Part shown: piece after piece, positions 13,605 through 20,489 of the stretch
How positions within the stretch are numbered: the stretch's first letter is position 1
Layout of the letters: each line of letters starts with the position of its first letter
Source of the DNA: JBCDGZ01 sp038750655
GTDB lineage: Bacteria; Bacteroidota; Bacteroidia; Chitinophagales; Saprospiraceae
DNA length: 21,263 nt
NCBI GenBank assembly: GCA_038750655.1
Contig: JBCDGZ010000134.1
Span: forward strand, 1-21,263
Direction of reading: 5' to 3'
Translations under genes and position numbers: made by a program
Notes under the pieces: generated by a model
Told to the model about the DNA's origin: nothing
Seen by the model: the letters and a program-made list of their open reading frames with translations, nothing else
Databases searched by the model: none

Positions 13605-15419
13605 ATGAACAGCAGTACCCTCAAGGCACCCCAAGATAAATCCATCGCGGTACTCCCCTTTGTCAATATGAGCAGGGAGCCAGACAATGAGTATTTCAGT
13701 GATGGCATTACCGAGGAAATCATCAACGCCCTGACTAAAGTTAGTGGGCTTAAGGTGATTGCCCGCACCTCTTCTTTTGCTTTTAAAGGAAAAAATATTG
13801 ATGTTCGTAAAATCGGTCAGGAGCTGGGCGTGACGACGATTTTGGAGGGCAGCGTTCGGCAGGCCCGGAACCGGGTTCGCATTACAGCGCAGCTGGTCAG
13901 CGCCGGCGATGGCACGCATTTTTGGTCAAAAAATTTTGATCGCGAGCTGGAGGATATTTTTGCCCTCCAAGATGAAATCAGCCTTTTGATTGCCGATCAG
14001 ATCAGAGAAAATTTTGGACATTTTGATATTCAGGATCAACTCATTGAAGCCCCCACCCAAAATATTGAAGCCTACAATTTATACCTCAAAGGGCGTTATC
14101 ATCATCTTAGGTGGAACGCTAAGGATTTGCGCCAAGCAATTGCGTTCTACAAGCAGAGTATTGAGTTGGACCCTGATTTTGCTATGCCCTATTTCGGGGT
14201 GAGCTTGAGTTGTAGCTCTGGGGCCTCCTGGGGCTTGCTGCCCTACGAGGAAGGCATTGCCGAGGCGGAGCATTTTTTGCAGAAAGGCTTGGAGCTAGAA
14301 GAACACTCTTTTATCGGCTTTTACAGTAAAGCCACCATCAGTTTTTTTGCGAAAAGAAATTTTAGAGAAAGTCATCAATACCTGCACAAGGCCATCGTCC
14401 TCAATCCCTCCTTTACGGACGCCGAAGAAGGCCTGGCCGAAATCTATACTGCGATTGGTGCCTTTGATAAGGCCCTGAAGTATGCCCAAAATACCATCAC
14501 CCTCAATCCGCTTTCCCCCAACCATTACTTTACCCTGGGCAATATTCATTATTTGTTGGGAGATTACGAAAAGGCCATCGAAAGTATGCAGAAGGCCCTG
14601 CGGATCGATCCCGAATTTGCGCTGGCCATCGAGACTATCGCCCTCTGCTATATCCAGCTCAAAGCCTATGAGCAGCTAGAGGACTTTTTGAGCCGCCCAC
14701 CGCTGGTCCAGCATCCCGACTACTGCCGCGCTCTCTACCAATTGGTGCATGCCGACGAGGGCTTCCAAGTCGATATTGAATCCCTGAAAATACATCTCCA
14801 AAGCGACCCCGGCGCTAGCCTAATTACCTGGCGGCTATACCTAAACATCTACCTGGGTAATCACGAGTTGGCCTTAGACATTCTTGAAGAAGGCGTACAT
14901 AACCACACTGGGCAGTACATCAATTTCACAAACGATCCTTTTCAAAAGCCCCTGCGCCAGTATCAACGCTTTCAAAAGCTGCTAAAAACAACCTTTCCCC
15001 CTTCTAAGTTACCTATTGAGGAGGCGAAGAAAGCCGCAGCCTCTCCTGCTCAAAAATCTATTATGAGTCCCGCAGAGGTTGCCCAGTATTTGCGGGGCCT
15101 CACCAATTTGCTAGAGGACGAAGAGGCTTATCTAGACCCTAATATGAGCCTGAAGGTGCTGGCTGCGCAGGTCAATATTCACCCTAACAAACTCTCCTGG
15201 CTACTCAATGAACACATCGGCAAAAATTTCAATGAGTTCATCAATTCTTACCGCCTGGCGGCTTTCAAACAAAAGGCCCTCGATGCTTCCAATAGCCATC
15301 TGACCCTGCTGGCCCTGGCCTACGAGAGCGGCTTCAATTCCAAAACGGTGTTCAACGCTTTCTTCAAAAAGATTGAAAAAACAACGCCTCGGGCTTGGCT
15401 GAAAGCCCAGCAGGCCTAG
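13605..15419 (+). CDS. TolB-like/TPR protein with C-terminal AraC-type DNA-binding domain
   Basis: This 604-residue protein has three parts. Residues about 10-137 form the TolB/FlgO-like domain often found in regulatory proteins with adenylate-cyclase or HTH partners (SIAVLPFVNMS, YFSDGITEEIINALTKV, LEGSVRQARNRVRITAQLV, THFWSKNFDRELEDIFALQD). Residues about 150-370 carry tetratricopeptide repeats (AYNLYLKGRYHH, AIAFYKQSIELDPDFAMPYF, NPLSPNHYFTLGNIHYLLGD, AIESMQKALRIDPEFALAIE). The last ~100 residues form an AraC-type HTH (MSLKVLAAQVNIHPNKLSWL, ALAYESGFNSKTVFNAFFKK, TPRAWLK). No signal peptide or membrane segment is visible. It is probably a cytoplasmic regulator using protein-protein contacts through the TPRs. 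It may control the acetyltransferase gene downstream; this is inference. Confidence 0.9.
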   Translation: MNSSTLKAPQDKSIAVLPFVNMSREPDNEYFSDGITEEIINALTKVSGLKVIARTSSFAFKGKNIDVRKIGQELGVTTILEGSVRQARNRVRITAQLVSAGDGTHFWSKNFDRELEDIFALQDEISLLIADQIRENFGHFDIQDQLIEAPTQNIEAYNLYLKGRYHHLRWNAKDLRQAIAFYKQSIELDPDFAMPYFGVSLSCSSGASWGLLPYEEGIAEAEHFLQKGLELEEHSFIGFYSKATISFFAKRNFRESHQYLHKAIVLNPSFTDAEEGLAEIYTAIGAFDKALKYAQNTITLNPLSPNHYFTLGNIHYLLGDYEKAIESMQKALRIDPEFALAIETIALCYIQLKAYEQLEDFLSRPPLVQHPDYCRALYQLVHADEGFQVDIESLKIHLQSDPGASLITWRLYLNIYLGNHELALDILEEGVHNHTGQYINFTNDPFQKPLRQYQRFQKLLKTTFPPSKLPIEEAKKAAASPAQKSIMSPAEVAQYLRGLTNLLEDEEAYLDPNMSLKVLAAQVNIHPNKLSWLLNEHIGKNFNEFINSYRLAAFKQKALDASNSHLTLLALAYESGFNSKTVFNAFFKKIEKTTPRAWLKAQQA

Positions 15420-15460
15420 CCCCAGGGCACTTTCTACTAAAGTACGGATTCTCATACAGA

Positions 15461-15492
15461 CGTTCGAGAATGTAAATCTGGACGACCGAACG
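15461..15492. promoter_or_regulatory. Inverted repeat upstream of the acetyltransferase
   Basis: CGTTCG (15461-15466) and CGAACG (15487-15492) form a 6-bp inverted repeat with a 20-bp spacer, between the TPR regulator stop and the mini-ORF. It could be an operator for the adjacent regulator. It is short, so chance is possible. Confidence 0.25.
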
Positions 15493-15576
15493 GGGTTTGT
15501 ACTGCATCTTTGTATCGTTGATTAGAAACAATCCTACTTACAAAACCTATTCGTTCATTATCAAAATCCTCTTATC

Positions 15577-15645
15577 ATGAAAGTGCTTAAAGTGATACTT
15601 ATTATTCTCGAAGTTTGTCTGGCGATTTATTCTGCCTTATTTTGA
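15577..15645 (+). CDS. 22-residue hydrophobic mini-ORF
   Basis: ATG at 15577 opens a frame of 22 codons (MKVLKVILIILEVCLAIYSA followed by LF) that is nearly all membrane-type. It ends 41 bp before the acetyltransferase start and is in another frame. It looks like the N-terminal signal or anchor segment of a larger protein, so it may be a leftover of a broken gene, a small membrane peptide, or a leader peptide whose translation influences the next gene. Nothing decides between these. Confidence 0.35.
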   Translation: MKVLKVILIILEVCLAIYSALF

Positions 15646-15686
15646 ACTCCCTTTGGATTACTAAAACTCCTGCTAAAACTCAAAAG

Positions 15687-16313
15687 ATGTCCATACCCGA
15701 TAAAGATCAGGTCTTTCCGCTGCCGCATTACGATCGACTGTGTTTTTTGAAAAATATTATCCAAAATCCAAACATCATCGTGGGCGACTACACCTATTAC
15801 GATGACTTTGAGGATGCCCGCAATTTTGAGAAAAATGTCAAATACCATTTCGACTTCATCGGGGATAAGCTGATCATCGGCAAATTCTGTATGATTGCCT
15901 CGGACGTCACCTTCATCATGAACGGCGCTAACCACCTCACGGAGGCTGTCTCGACCTACCCTTTTGCCATCTTCGGTGGGGCCTGGGCCGGCGCGATGGA
16001 GGGCAAGACCTACCCCAGCAAGGGCGACACCCACATCGGCAACGATGTCTGGATCGGCCACCGGGCGACGATTATGCCGGGGGTGCGCGTGGGGGATGGG
16101 GCCATTATTGCCTCCGGCAGCTTAGTGACCAGGGATGTAGCGCCCTACAGCATCGTCGGAGGCAACCCGGCGAAGGAGCTGCGCAAGCGCTTTTCGGAGG
16201 CGGAGATTGAGCGATTGCTAGAGTTGCGCTGGTGGGATTGGGAGTTAGAGAAAATTACGGCGAATGTGCAGCAGCTGACAGGGAGGGATACTGAAGGATT
16301 GATGCCTTCCTAG
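15687..16313 (+). CDS. Vat/CatB-type xenobiotic acetyltransferase
   Basis: This 208-residue protein has the left-handed beta-helix hexapeptide-repeat fold of the acetyl-CoA-dependent Vat (streptogramin) and CatB (chloramphenicol) O-acetyltransferases, which are close to the same length. Matching segments are VGDYTYYDDF, IGKFCMIASDVTFIMNGANH (with H83 at the position of the catalytic histidine of VatD), STYPF, GDTHIGNDVWIG, IMPGVRVGDGAIIASGSLVT, APYSIVGGNPAKELRKRF and LRWWDWE. An in-frame TTG at 15615 would add 24 residues that do not fit the family, so ATG 15687 is used. It is cytoplasmic. Many chromosomal members have unknown natural substrates, so resistance should not be assumed. Confidence 0.9.
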   Translation: MSIPDKDQVFPLPHYDRLCFLKNIIQNPNIIVGDYTYYDDFEDARNFEKNVKYHFDFIGDKLIIGKFCMIASDVTFIMNGANHLTEAVSTYPFAIFGGAWAGAMEGKTYPSKGDTHIGNDVWIGHRATIMPGVRVGDGAIIASGSLVTRDVAPYSIVGGNPAKELRKRFSEAEIERLLELRWWDWELEKITANVQQLTGRDTEGLMPS

Positions 16314-16576
16314 TCTAATTCTTTTTTGTAAATGAATTACTGTTAATTTTTTTGCCCATCCTTGTGTTATTGAACAGAAGACGTTTTTTTAGTGTGCTGT
16401 TTTTGAATGGCTAATAAAATTTATTTTATTGAATATTGCTTTTCTCTCTAAGATTTTGATTTGATTTTGTATCGAATATTGATTTTATAAAAACTGATAT
16501 TTGGAATAGCAAATCTAATTGTGCTTTACCAAATGAGTTGCGTGTCAACTTGAAGAATATCTAAAATCAATTAATT

Positions 16577-16879
16577 ATGAAAATCTTAAAGCTCTTTTTC
16601 CTCCTATTTATTATGACCAGCTTGCTTTCTTCTTGTGAAAAAGAAAGCAAGGTTGTATTTAGAAATCGATCAGCCATAAATAGAACTTATAATGTAATTT
16701 GGGATGGTAGTGTCGTCGCAAGCTTATATCCTCAAGAAGATAGTGATACAATGACAGTTTTACCCGGCCCACATACCCTGGTTTTTGAGTATGCAAATAG
16801 TGGGGGACAGGTTGCCTGTAAGCCTGCTGACCCGGTTATTGTTGAGGGAAGAACAGAGGCATTTACTTGCTCCTATTAG
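16577..16879 (+). CDS. Small lipoprotein of unknown function
   Basis: This 100-residue protein starts with a lipoprotein signal (FFLLFIMTSLLSSC, with C20 as the lipidated cysteine), followed by EKESK. The mature part of about 80 residues seems to be one small beta-rich domain (VVFRNRSAINRTYNVIWDGS, then GPHTLVFEYANSGG) with two cysteines (CKPAD and TCSY) that could form a disulfide. This composition resembles small ligand- or surface-binding domains, but no family is recognised. It is the first of three AT-rich lipoprotein genes on the same strand. Confidence 0.8.
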   Translation: MKILKLFFLLFIMTSLLSSCEKESKVVFRNRSAINRTYNVIWDGSVVASLYPQEDSDTMTVLPGPHTLVFEYANSGGQVACKPADPVIVEGRTEAFTCSY

Positions 16880-16932
16880 GCATATCTGGGTATTTCATTT
16901 CCAAACCTTCATCTATCATTTCATCTCTGCTT

Positions 16933-16967
16933 ACTGCTTGTAAATACCAAAAGCAAGAGCAAGCAGT
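16933..16967. repeat. Inverted repeat between lipoprotein genes 1 and 2
   Basis: ACTGCTTG (16933-16940) pairs with CAAGCAGT (16960-16967) across a 19-base loop. It lies 20 bp before the start of the collagen-like gene. It could affect translation of that gene. No T-run follows, so a terminator is unlikely. Confidence 0.35.
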
Positions 16968-16986
16968 GGTCTCAAACTTTTATTTT

Positions 16987-17547
16987 ATGAAATCGAATAT
17001 ATTGTTGATGTTATCCATTTTTGTGTTAATGTGTGTCGGATGTACAAAAGGGGATATGGGGCCACAAGGCCCGCAAGGGATACAAGGTCCTCAAGGTCCG
17101 CAGGGTCCTCAAGGAGTTGCTGGTAATGCTGATGTCAGAAGGTACCAAACAAGCATAGCTCTTAGTGATTTTGCTCGATGGCCCTCTACTAACGAATGGT
17201 GGGAATATTATTATCCCCCTATCACAATTAGTGATAGAGATGTAGTACTAGCCTTCGTCTACGAAAATCATGCAGGAGATAATGAGTGGATAGCCCTTCC
17301 AATGATTGATCATTGGTACACAGGCAATTGTTTCAATGCCTTTAATTATTCTGTAAACTACAGTAATAACCGTATTCAATTTACTATTCGCAATTCATGC
17401 GGTTCTAGCCCTTACACAAATATGAATAGTGGAGCACTCAGTTATCGAGTTTTTATAATAAAAGGTACTGCTAAAGAAAAGCTTGATTCGATAAAAGACC
17501 TGACAAATTATTACGAGGTCGCCCAGGCCCTCGGCTTTGAAGAGTAA
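16987..17547 (+). CDS. Collagen-like lipoprotein
   Basis: This 186-residue protein has a lipoprotein signal ending at CVGC (C19), then nine Gly-X-Y triplets in the first part of the mature chain (GDM GPQ GPQ GIQ GPQ GPQ GPQ GVA GNA). A globular C-terminal domain of about 140 residues follows, with WPSTNEWWEYYYPPITISDR and a probable cysteine pair (NCFNAFNY and NSCGSSPY). The triplets suggest a short trimeric collagen-like stalk that lifts the C-terminal domain from the outer membrane. A longer frame from TTG 16867 overlaps the previous gene and has no sense as a leader, so ATG 16987 is used. The role, for example adhesion or surface assembly, is not known. Confidence 0.85.
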   Translation: MKSNILLMLSIFVLMCVGCTKGDMGPQGPQGIQGPQGPQGPQGVAGNADVRRYQTSIALSDFARWPSTNEWWEYYYPPITISDRDVVLAFVYENHAGDNEWIALPMIDHWYTGNCFNAFNYSVNYSNNRIQFTIRNSCGSSPYTNMNSGALSYRVFIIKGTAKEKLDSIKDLTNYYEVAQALGFEE

Positions 17548-17564
17548 GCATTGCTTATCGCACG

Positions 17565-17610
17565 AGCTTCTCCTCTATGGAACTTTTGGTTAGACATAGA
17601 TGGAGAAGCT
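17565..17610. repeat. Strong stem-loop between lipoprotein genes 2 and 3
   Basis: AGCTTCTCCTCTATG (17565-17579) pairs with CATAGATGGAGAAGCT (17595-17610), giving a 15-bp stem with one bulged T and a 15-base loop. A second small inverted repeat (TAAGCA-T-TGCTTA, 17545-17557) covers the stop codon just before. No T-run follows, so an RNA-processing, attenuation or mobile-element remnant role is more likely than simple termination. Confidence 0.55.
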
Positions 17611-17649
17611 TTCGCTTCTAAAGACTACCCTGTAATAAAATCATTTCCT

Positions 17650-18483
17650 ATGCGATCCTGTTTTCTTTGTTTATGCATTCTATTGCTACTTTCCTGTGAG
17701 AAGGAGAAGATGGCTTTATCATCATCTAATATTCCTGAGCTGCTTAAGATCAACGCTGGGTCTTTCTCTCTAGGATCAGACAAAGGATTTGTAGCCAATG
17801 AAACTCCTCGTGTAGTAGTTCATCTTGATGATTTTTACATTGGAAAATATGAAATCACTCAAAACCAATACCATGCTGCGATAGGGGAGTATCCTGCGTA
17901 TTTTAAGTGTGGCGATTGTCCTGTTGAGCAAATTAGTTGGTTGGATGCTATAACATTCTGTAATATTTTATCACAAAATGAGCGCCTTGACCCGGCATAT
18001 ATCATTAAAGGAGATTCTGTAATTTGGGATCGCACTTCGAATGGGTACCGTTTGCCTACTGAGGCTGAGTGGGAGTATGCCTGCAAAGCCGGAACCGATA
18101 CTGATTTATTTGCAAGCGATTTACTTTTTCCTAATTTAGATCAGCTTAATAGTGACTTGGATGGAATAGGCTGGTACCGTAATAATTCAGGAGAGCAAGT
18201 ACACCCAGTGGGTATGAAACGATCTAATGCTTTTGGGATGCACGACATGCACGGTAATGTCTGGGAGTGGTGCTGGGATTACTTTCATTTTAACCGATAT
18301 ATTCTTATGGATAATCCATCAAGCAATCCTGTTGATCAACAATCCAGCATAAATCGAGTCATTCGAGGAGGCTCTGCTTTTAATAATGTTTTTAATGCCC
18401 GTTCAGCTTTACGTTATGGAACCTTGGCAGAAACTCAAAATTTAGCGATTGGCTTTAGAGTCGCGAGGAATGGTACTAGATAA
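17650..18483 (+). CDS. SUMF/FGE-fold lipoprotein without active-site cysteines
   Basis: This 277-residue protein has a lipoprotein signal (CLCILLLLSC, C16) and then a formylglycine-generating-enzyme-like domain over most of its length. Family marks are FYIGKYEITQNQYHAAIGEY, YRLPTEAEWEYAC, GMHDMHGNVWEWCWDY, RVIRGGSAFN and IGFRVARN. In true formylglycine-generating enzymes two cysteines sit just after the RGGS segment and bind copper; here that stretch reads AFNNVFNARSALR with none. It is therefore likely a non-sulfatase-modifying relative, possibly a binding or structural protein of the cell surface. An in-frame TTG at 17551 would give a longer product, but ATG 17650 places the lipobox correctly. 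It follows two other lipoprotein genes on the same strand. Confidence 0.88.
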   Translation: MRSCFLCLCILLLLSCEKEKMALSSSNIPELLKINAGSFSLGSDKGFVANETPRVVVHLDDFYIGKYEITQNQYHAAIGEYPAYFKCGDCPVEQISWLDAITFCNILSQNERLDPAYIIKGDSVIWDRTSNGYRLPTEAEWEYACKAGTDTDLFASDLLFPNLDQLNSDLDGIGWYRNNSGEQVHPVGMKRSNAFGMHDMHGNVWEWCWDYFHFNRYILMDNPSSNPVDQQSSINRVIRGGSAFNNVFNARSALRYGTLAETQNLAIGFRVARNGTR

Positions 18484-18529
18484 GCTATTTACCATCATGC
18501 CAGTCGACTCATTTTGGCTTCTCTAGCTA

Positions 18530-18997
18530 TCATTTCCCCTTCGGTGGCTTCGGATGCTGCTGCTGTTCTAATAACAGTATCTTCAGCATATGATTCATAA
18601 ATCCTTTAAATGCAGGCTGCTGTTCGGGGCGAAGCAGCAATTTGATCTCCTGAAAATGTTGATAGGTCAAGGTTATTTTCCTTCGCTCTGCCAATTGCAC
18701 CCCTTGCATTAGAGCGTCAAGATCAGAAGGAGCAGTCGCGTCTGTGAGGCTGTTGAAGTAGGGGCGCAGGAGGCGGCGCTGTTCTTTTTCCAACTCCTTG
18801 ATGGCCTCGCTGTGCACTTCGGCAAGTTTCAAAAAGGCTTCATGTTGTTGATCATCCAGTTGAAGCATTTCCTGGGCACCCTGTCCAGGCCCCATTGGCG
18901 GTGGCCCCTTGGGACCCCAAAAAACAAAGGCGAGCACCAACAGATTAAGCACAAATAAAACAATAGCGGCGTATTTATAAAATTGCGAAGCTTTCAT
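18530..18997 (-). CDS. Membrane-anchored Spy/CpxP-like periplasmic protein
   Basis: This 155-residue protein has one N-terminal membrane segment (about 8-28) that may act as an uncleaved anchor. A Gly/Pro/Met-rich stretch (GPKGPPPMGPGQG) follows, then a mainly helical, charged domain (LQLDDQQHEAFLKLAEVHSE, LEKEQRRLLRPYFNSL, LLLRPEQQPAFKGFMNHMLK) and a basic tail. The LxxxQ-type helices recall the Spy/CpxP/heavy-metal-sensor family, in which such proteins sense or buffer envelope stress. Its ATG overlaps the stop of the anti-sigma-like gene by one base, so it belongs to the ECF sigma operon and may adjust the signal sensed by the anti-sigma protein. Confidence 0.8.
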   Translation of the reverse strand: MKASQFYKYAAIVLFVLNLLVLAFVFWGPKGPPPMGPGQGAQEMLQLDDQQHEAFLKLAEVHSEAIKELEKEQRRLLRPYFNSLTDATAPSDLDALMQGVQLAERRKITLTYQHFQEIKLLLRPEQQPAFKGFMNHMLKILLLEQQQHPKPPKGK

Positions 18998-19296
18998 TAT
19001 TCGTAGAGTTTATAATTAGAGAGGAGTGGACGGTCCAGTGCTGAGGTATTGACAACGGTGGCCGAGTCCTGCCCATTCTTTTGGTCATACTGGCTCAACA
19101 GGCCAATATTCACCAAAACCAGCAGGGCCACCGCCGCCGCAATCATTCGCAGCTGAGGCATCAAGATTATATCTTGCTCGCTATCGAAAAGCTCTGTTTC
19201 GATTTTTGTAAACAGCTCCGGGCGGGGCTGCGCCCGCTGGCTGCCTTCCAGGCTTCCCAATACTCGATCGATCCATTGTTGTTTGTCTTTTTCCAT
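18997..19296 (-). CDS. Putative small anti-sigma factor
   Basis: This 99-residue protein has a charged cytoplasmic N-terminal half (about 1-47, WIDRVLGSLEGSQRAQPRPE and FTKIETELFD), one membrane segment (about 50-69) and a short outside tail ending NYKLYE. The size, topology and position directly after the ECF sigma gene (27 bp gap) are those of a one-TM anti-sigma factor, but a zinc-binding HxxxCxxC motif is absent and no domain is recognised. It overlaps the following Spy-like gene by one base. The function is assigned mainly from context. Confidence 0.7.
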   Translation of the reverse strand: MEKDKQQWIDRVLGSLEGSQRAQPRPELFTKIETELFDSEQDIILMPQLRMIAAAVALLVLVNIGLLSQYDQKNGQDSATVVNTSALDRPLLSNYKLYE

Positions 19297-19323
19297 CTGT
19301 TCTGAATTTTATAGATTAAATCC

Positions 19324-19878
19324 TCATTTTTTCTTACGATGAGGATACCATTTTTCTAAACTACTCCTTAGGTTTTTCTTCGCCCTTTGCAGCAGCGATT
19401 CGACTGCTTTGAGCGAGGTTTCCATAATATCGGCCACTTCCTGCCGGGGCAACTCCTCCACAAAACTGAGGATGAACGCCGTTTTTTGAGTCTCCGGTAA
19501 TTGCTCTATGGCTTTAAATAACAACTGAGCATCTTCGCTCTTTTCCAGCTGTACTCCCGGATGATTGAAGACCGGAAGATCGGGCACCGTTTGACCAAAT
19601 TTGAGGAAGGTAAACCGCTTTTTCTTCTTGATTTGATTCAACGCCGCATTCACTGTAATCCGGTATATCCAGGTGCCTACGGCCGCTTGCCCTCTAAATT
19701 TGGCGGCATGCTGATAAATCTTCACAAAGACATCCTGCGTCACCTCTTCCGCATCCTTTTCATTGAGCACATAACTCAGAGCGGTATTGTACACCTTGTC
19801 GGAGAACAAGGTGTACAATGCTCGAAAGGCTTGCCGGTCGCCAGCGCCGATGGCGGTGATGTGATCTTGTAAGTTGAT
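19324..19878 (-). CDS. ECF-type RNA polymerase sigma factor (non-canonical start)
   Basis: The product is a sigma-70 family extracytoplasmic-function factor. Region 2 is seen in YNTALSYVLNEKDAEEVTQD, VFVKIYQHAAKFRG and GTWIYRITVNAALNQIKKKK; region 4 is seen in AIEQLPETQKTAFILSFVEE and QEVADIMETSLKAVESLLQR. The first usable conventional start in frame is TTG at 19816-19818, which would cut off the beginning of region 2. Reading further upstream gives INLQDHITAIGAGDRQAFRA, a standard ECF N-terminus, before a TAA stop at 19882-19884. At the place where MNLQDH would be expected (19876-19878) the codon is ATC. No ATG, GTG or TTG lies in frame between. The start is therefore either ATC, or TTG 19818 with a shortened protein. 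The gene is followed by a putative anti-sigma gene and a Spy-like gene. Confidence 0.85.
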   Translation of the reverse strand: MNLQDHITAIGAGDRQAFRALYTLFSDKVYNTALSYVLNEKDAEEVTQDVFVKIYQHAAKFRGQAAVGTWIYRITVNAALNQIKKKKRFTFLKFGQTVPDLPVFNHPGVQLEKSEDAQLLFKAIEQLPETQKTAFILSFVEELPRQEVADIMETSLKAVESLLQRAKKNLRSSLEKWYPHRKKK

Positions 19879-19926
19879 GGATTAAAGGTAGTTTAAAGTT
19901 AGAGACTTTCGTTTGCGGCGGCGCTA

Positions 19927-20349
19927 TTAGTAGGCCCCATTGCCCGGCCGGCCCCGGGGCGGTCCCGGCGGGCGATGTTTTTTCTGCTCCTCAATATACC
20001 GCTGGTACTGTTGATCGGAGAAGACCTCCTTCAGCTCCTCATTTTCCCGATCTCTGATGCTGTCCATCTTTTCTTTCATCGCTCTGCGGTCACCGCTGCG
20101 GTCGGCCCGGAGGGCTTCGATTTCACTGCGGTATTTTTCTTTGATGACTTTAAAGCTGGCCGCTTGCTGCTCACTAAGCTGTAGCTTATCCAGCAATTCT
20201 TGCTCGGAGGCCTGCGGCCCTCGCCGTTCTTGGCCTCGCTGTGGTGCTTGGGCCTCCGTTGGTGTGCTTGGTGTAGCCTGCTGGGCGGAGCTACAGGCGT
20301 AGCCGGTCAGCAGGGCTAAGCCCAGGATGATTTTTGCGATGGATTTCAT
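19927..20349 (-). CDS. Spy-like charged lipoprotein
   Basis: This 140-residue protein has a lipobox signal (IILGLALLTGYAC, C19), a Gln/Pro/Thr-rich linker, then a highly charged helical region (LLDKLQLSEQQAASFKVIKE, then YRSEIEALRADRSGDRRAMK and LKEVFSDQQYQRYIEEQKK) and a Pro/Gly/Arg-rich tail. The SEQQ...SDQQ layout resembles LTxxQ/Spy-type periplasmic proteins. It lies 48 bp before the ECF sigma gene in the same direction and is probably the first gene of that operon, so it may be an envelope-stress sensor or effector of the sigma pathway. Confidence 0.85.
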   Translation of the reverse strand: MKSIAKIILGLALLTGYACSSAQQATPSTPTEAQAPQRGQERRGPQASEQELLDKLQLSEQQAASFKVIKEKYRSEIEALRADRSGDRRAMKEKMDSIRDRENEELKEVFSDQQYQRYIEEQKKHRPPGPPRGRPGNGAY

Positions 20350-20489
20350 ACTTTTAAGGTTTTAATTTCCCTTTAGACTACAGAGGTATTAAAATCCTTC
20401 GCTGTGTAGGGTCGTTTTTTGAATTTTTTCTGGAGGGAGAGATCGCCGTGCCCCCTGATCGAGACACGGCTCATACAGAAGGGGGAAAA

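Noticed and set aside
15687..16313. Acetyltransferase considered as an acquired antibiotic-resistance gene.
   Set aside because: No mobile element or resistance neighbour is present, and chromosomal members of this family often have other or unknown substrates.
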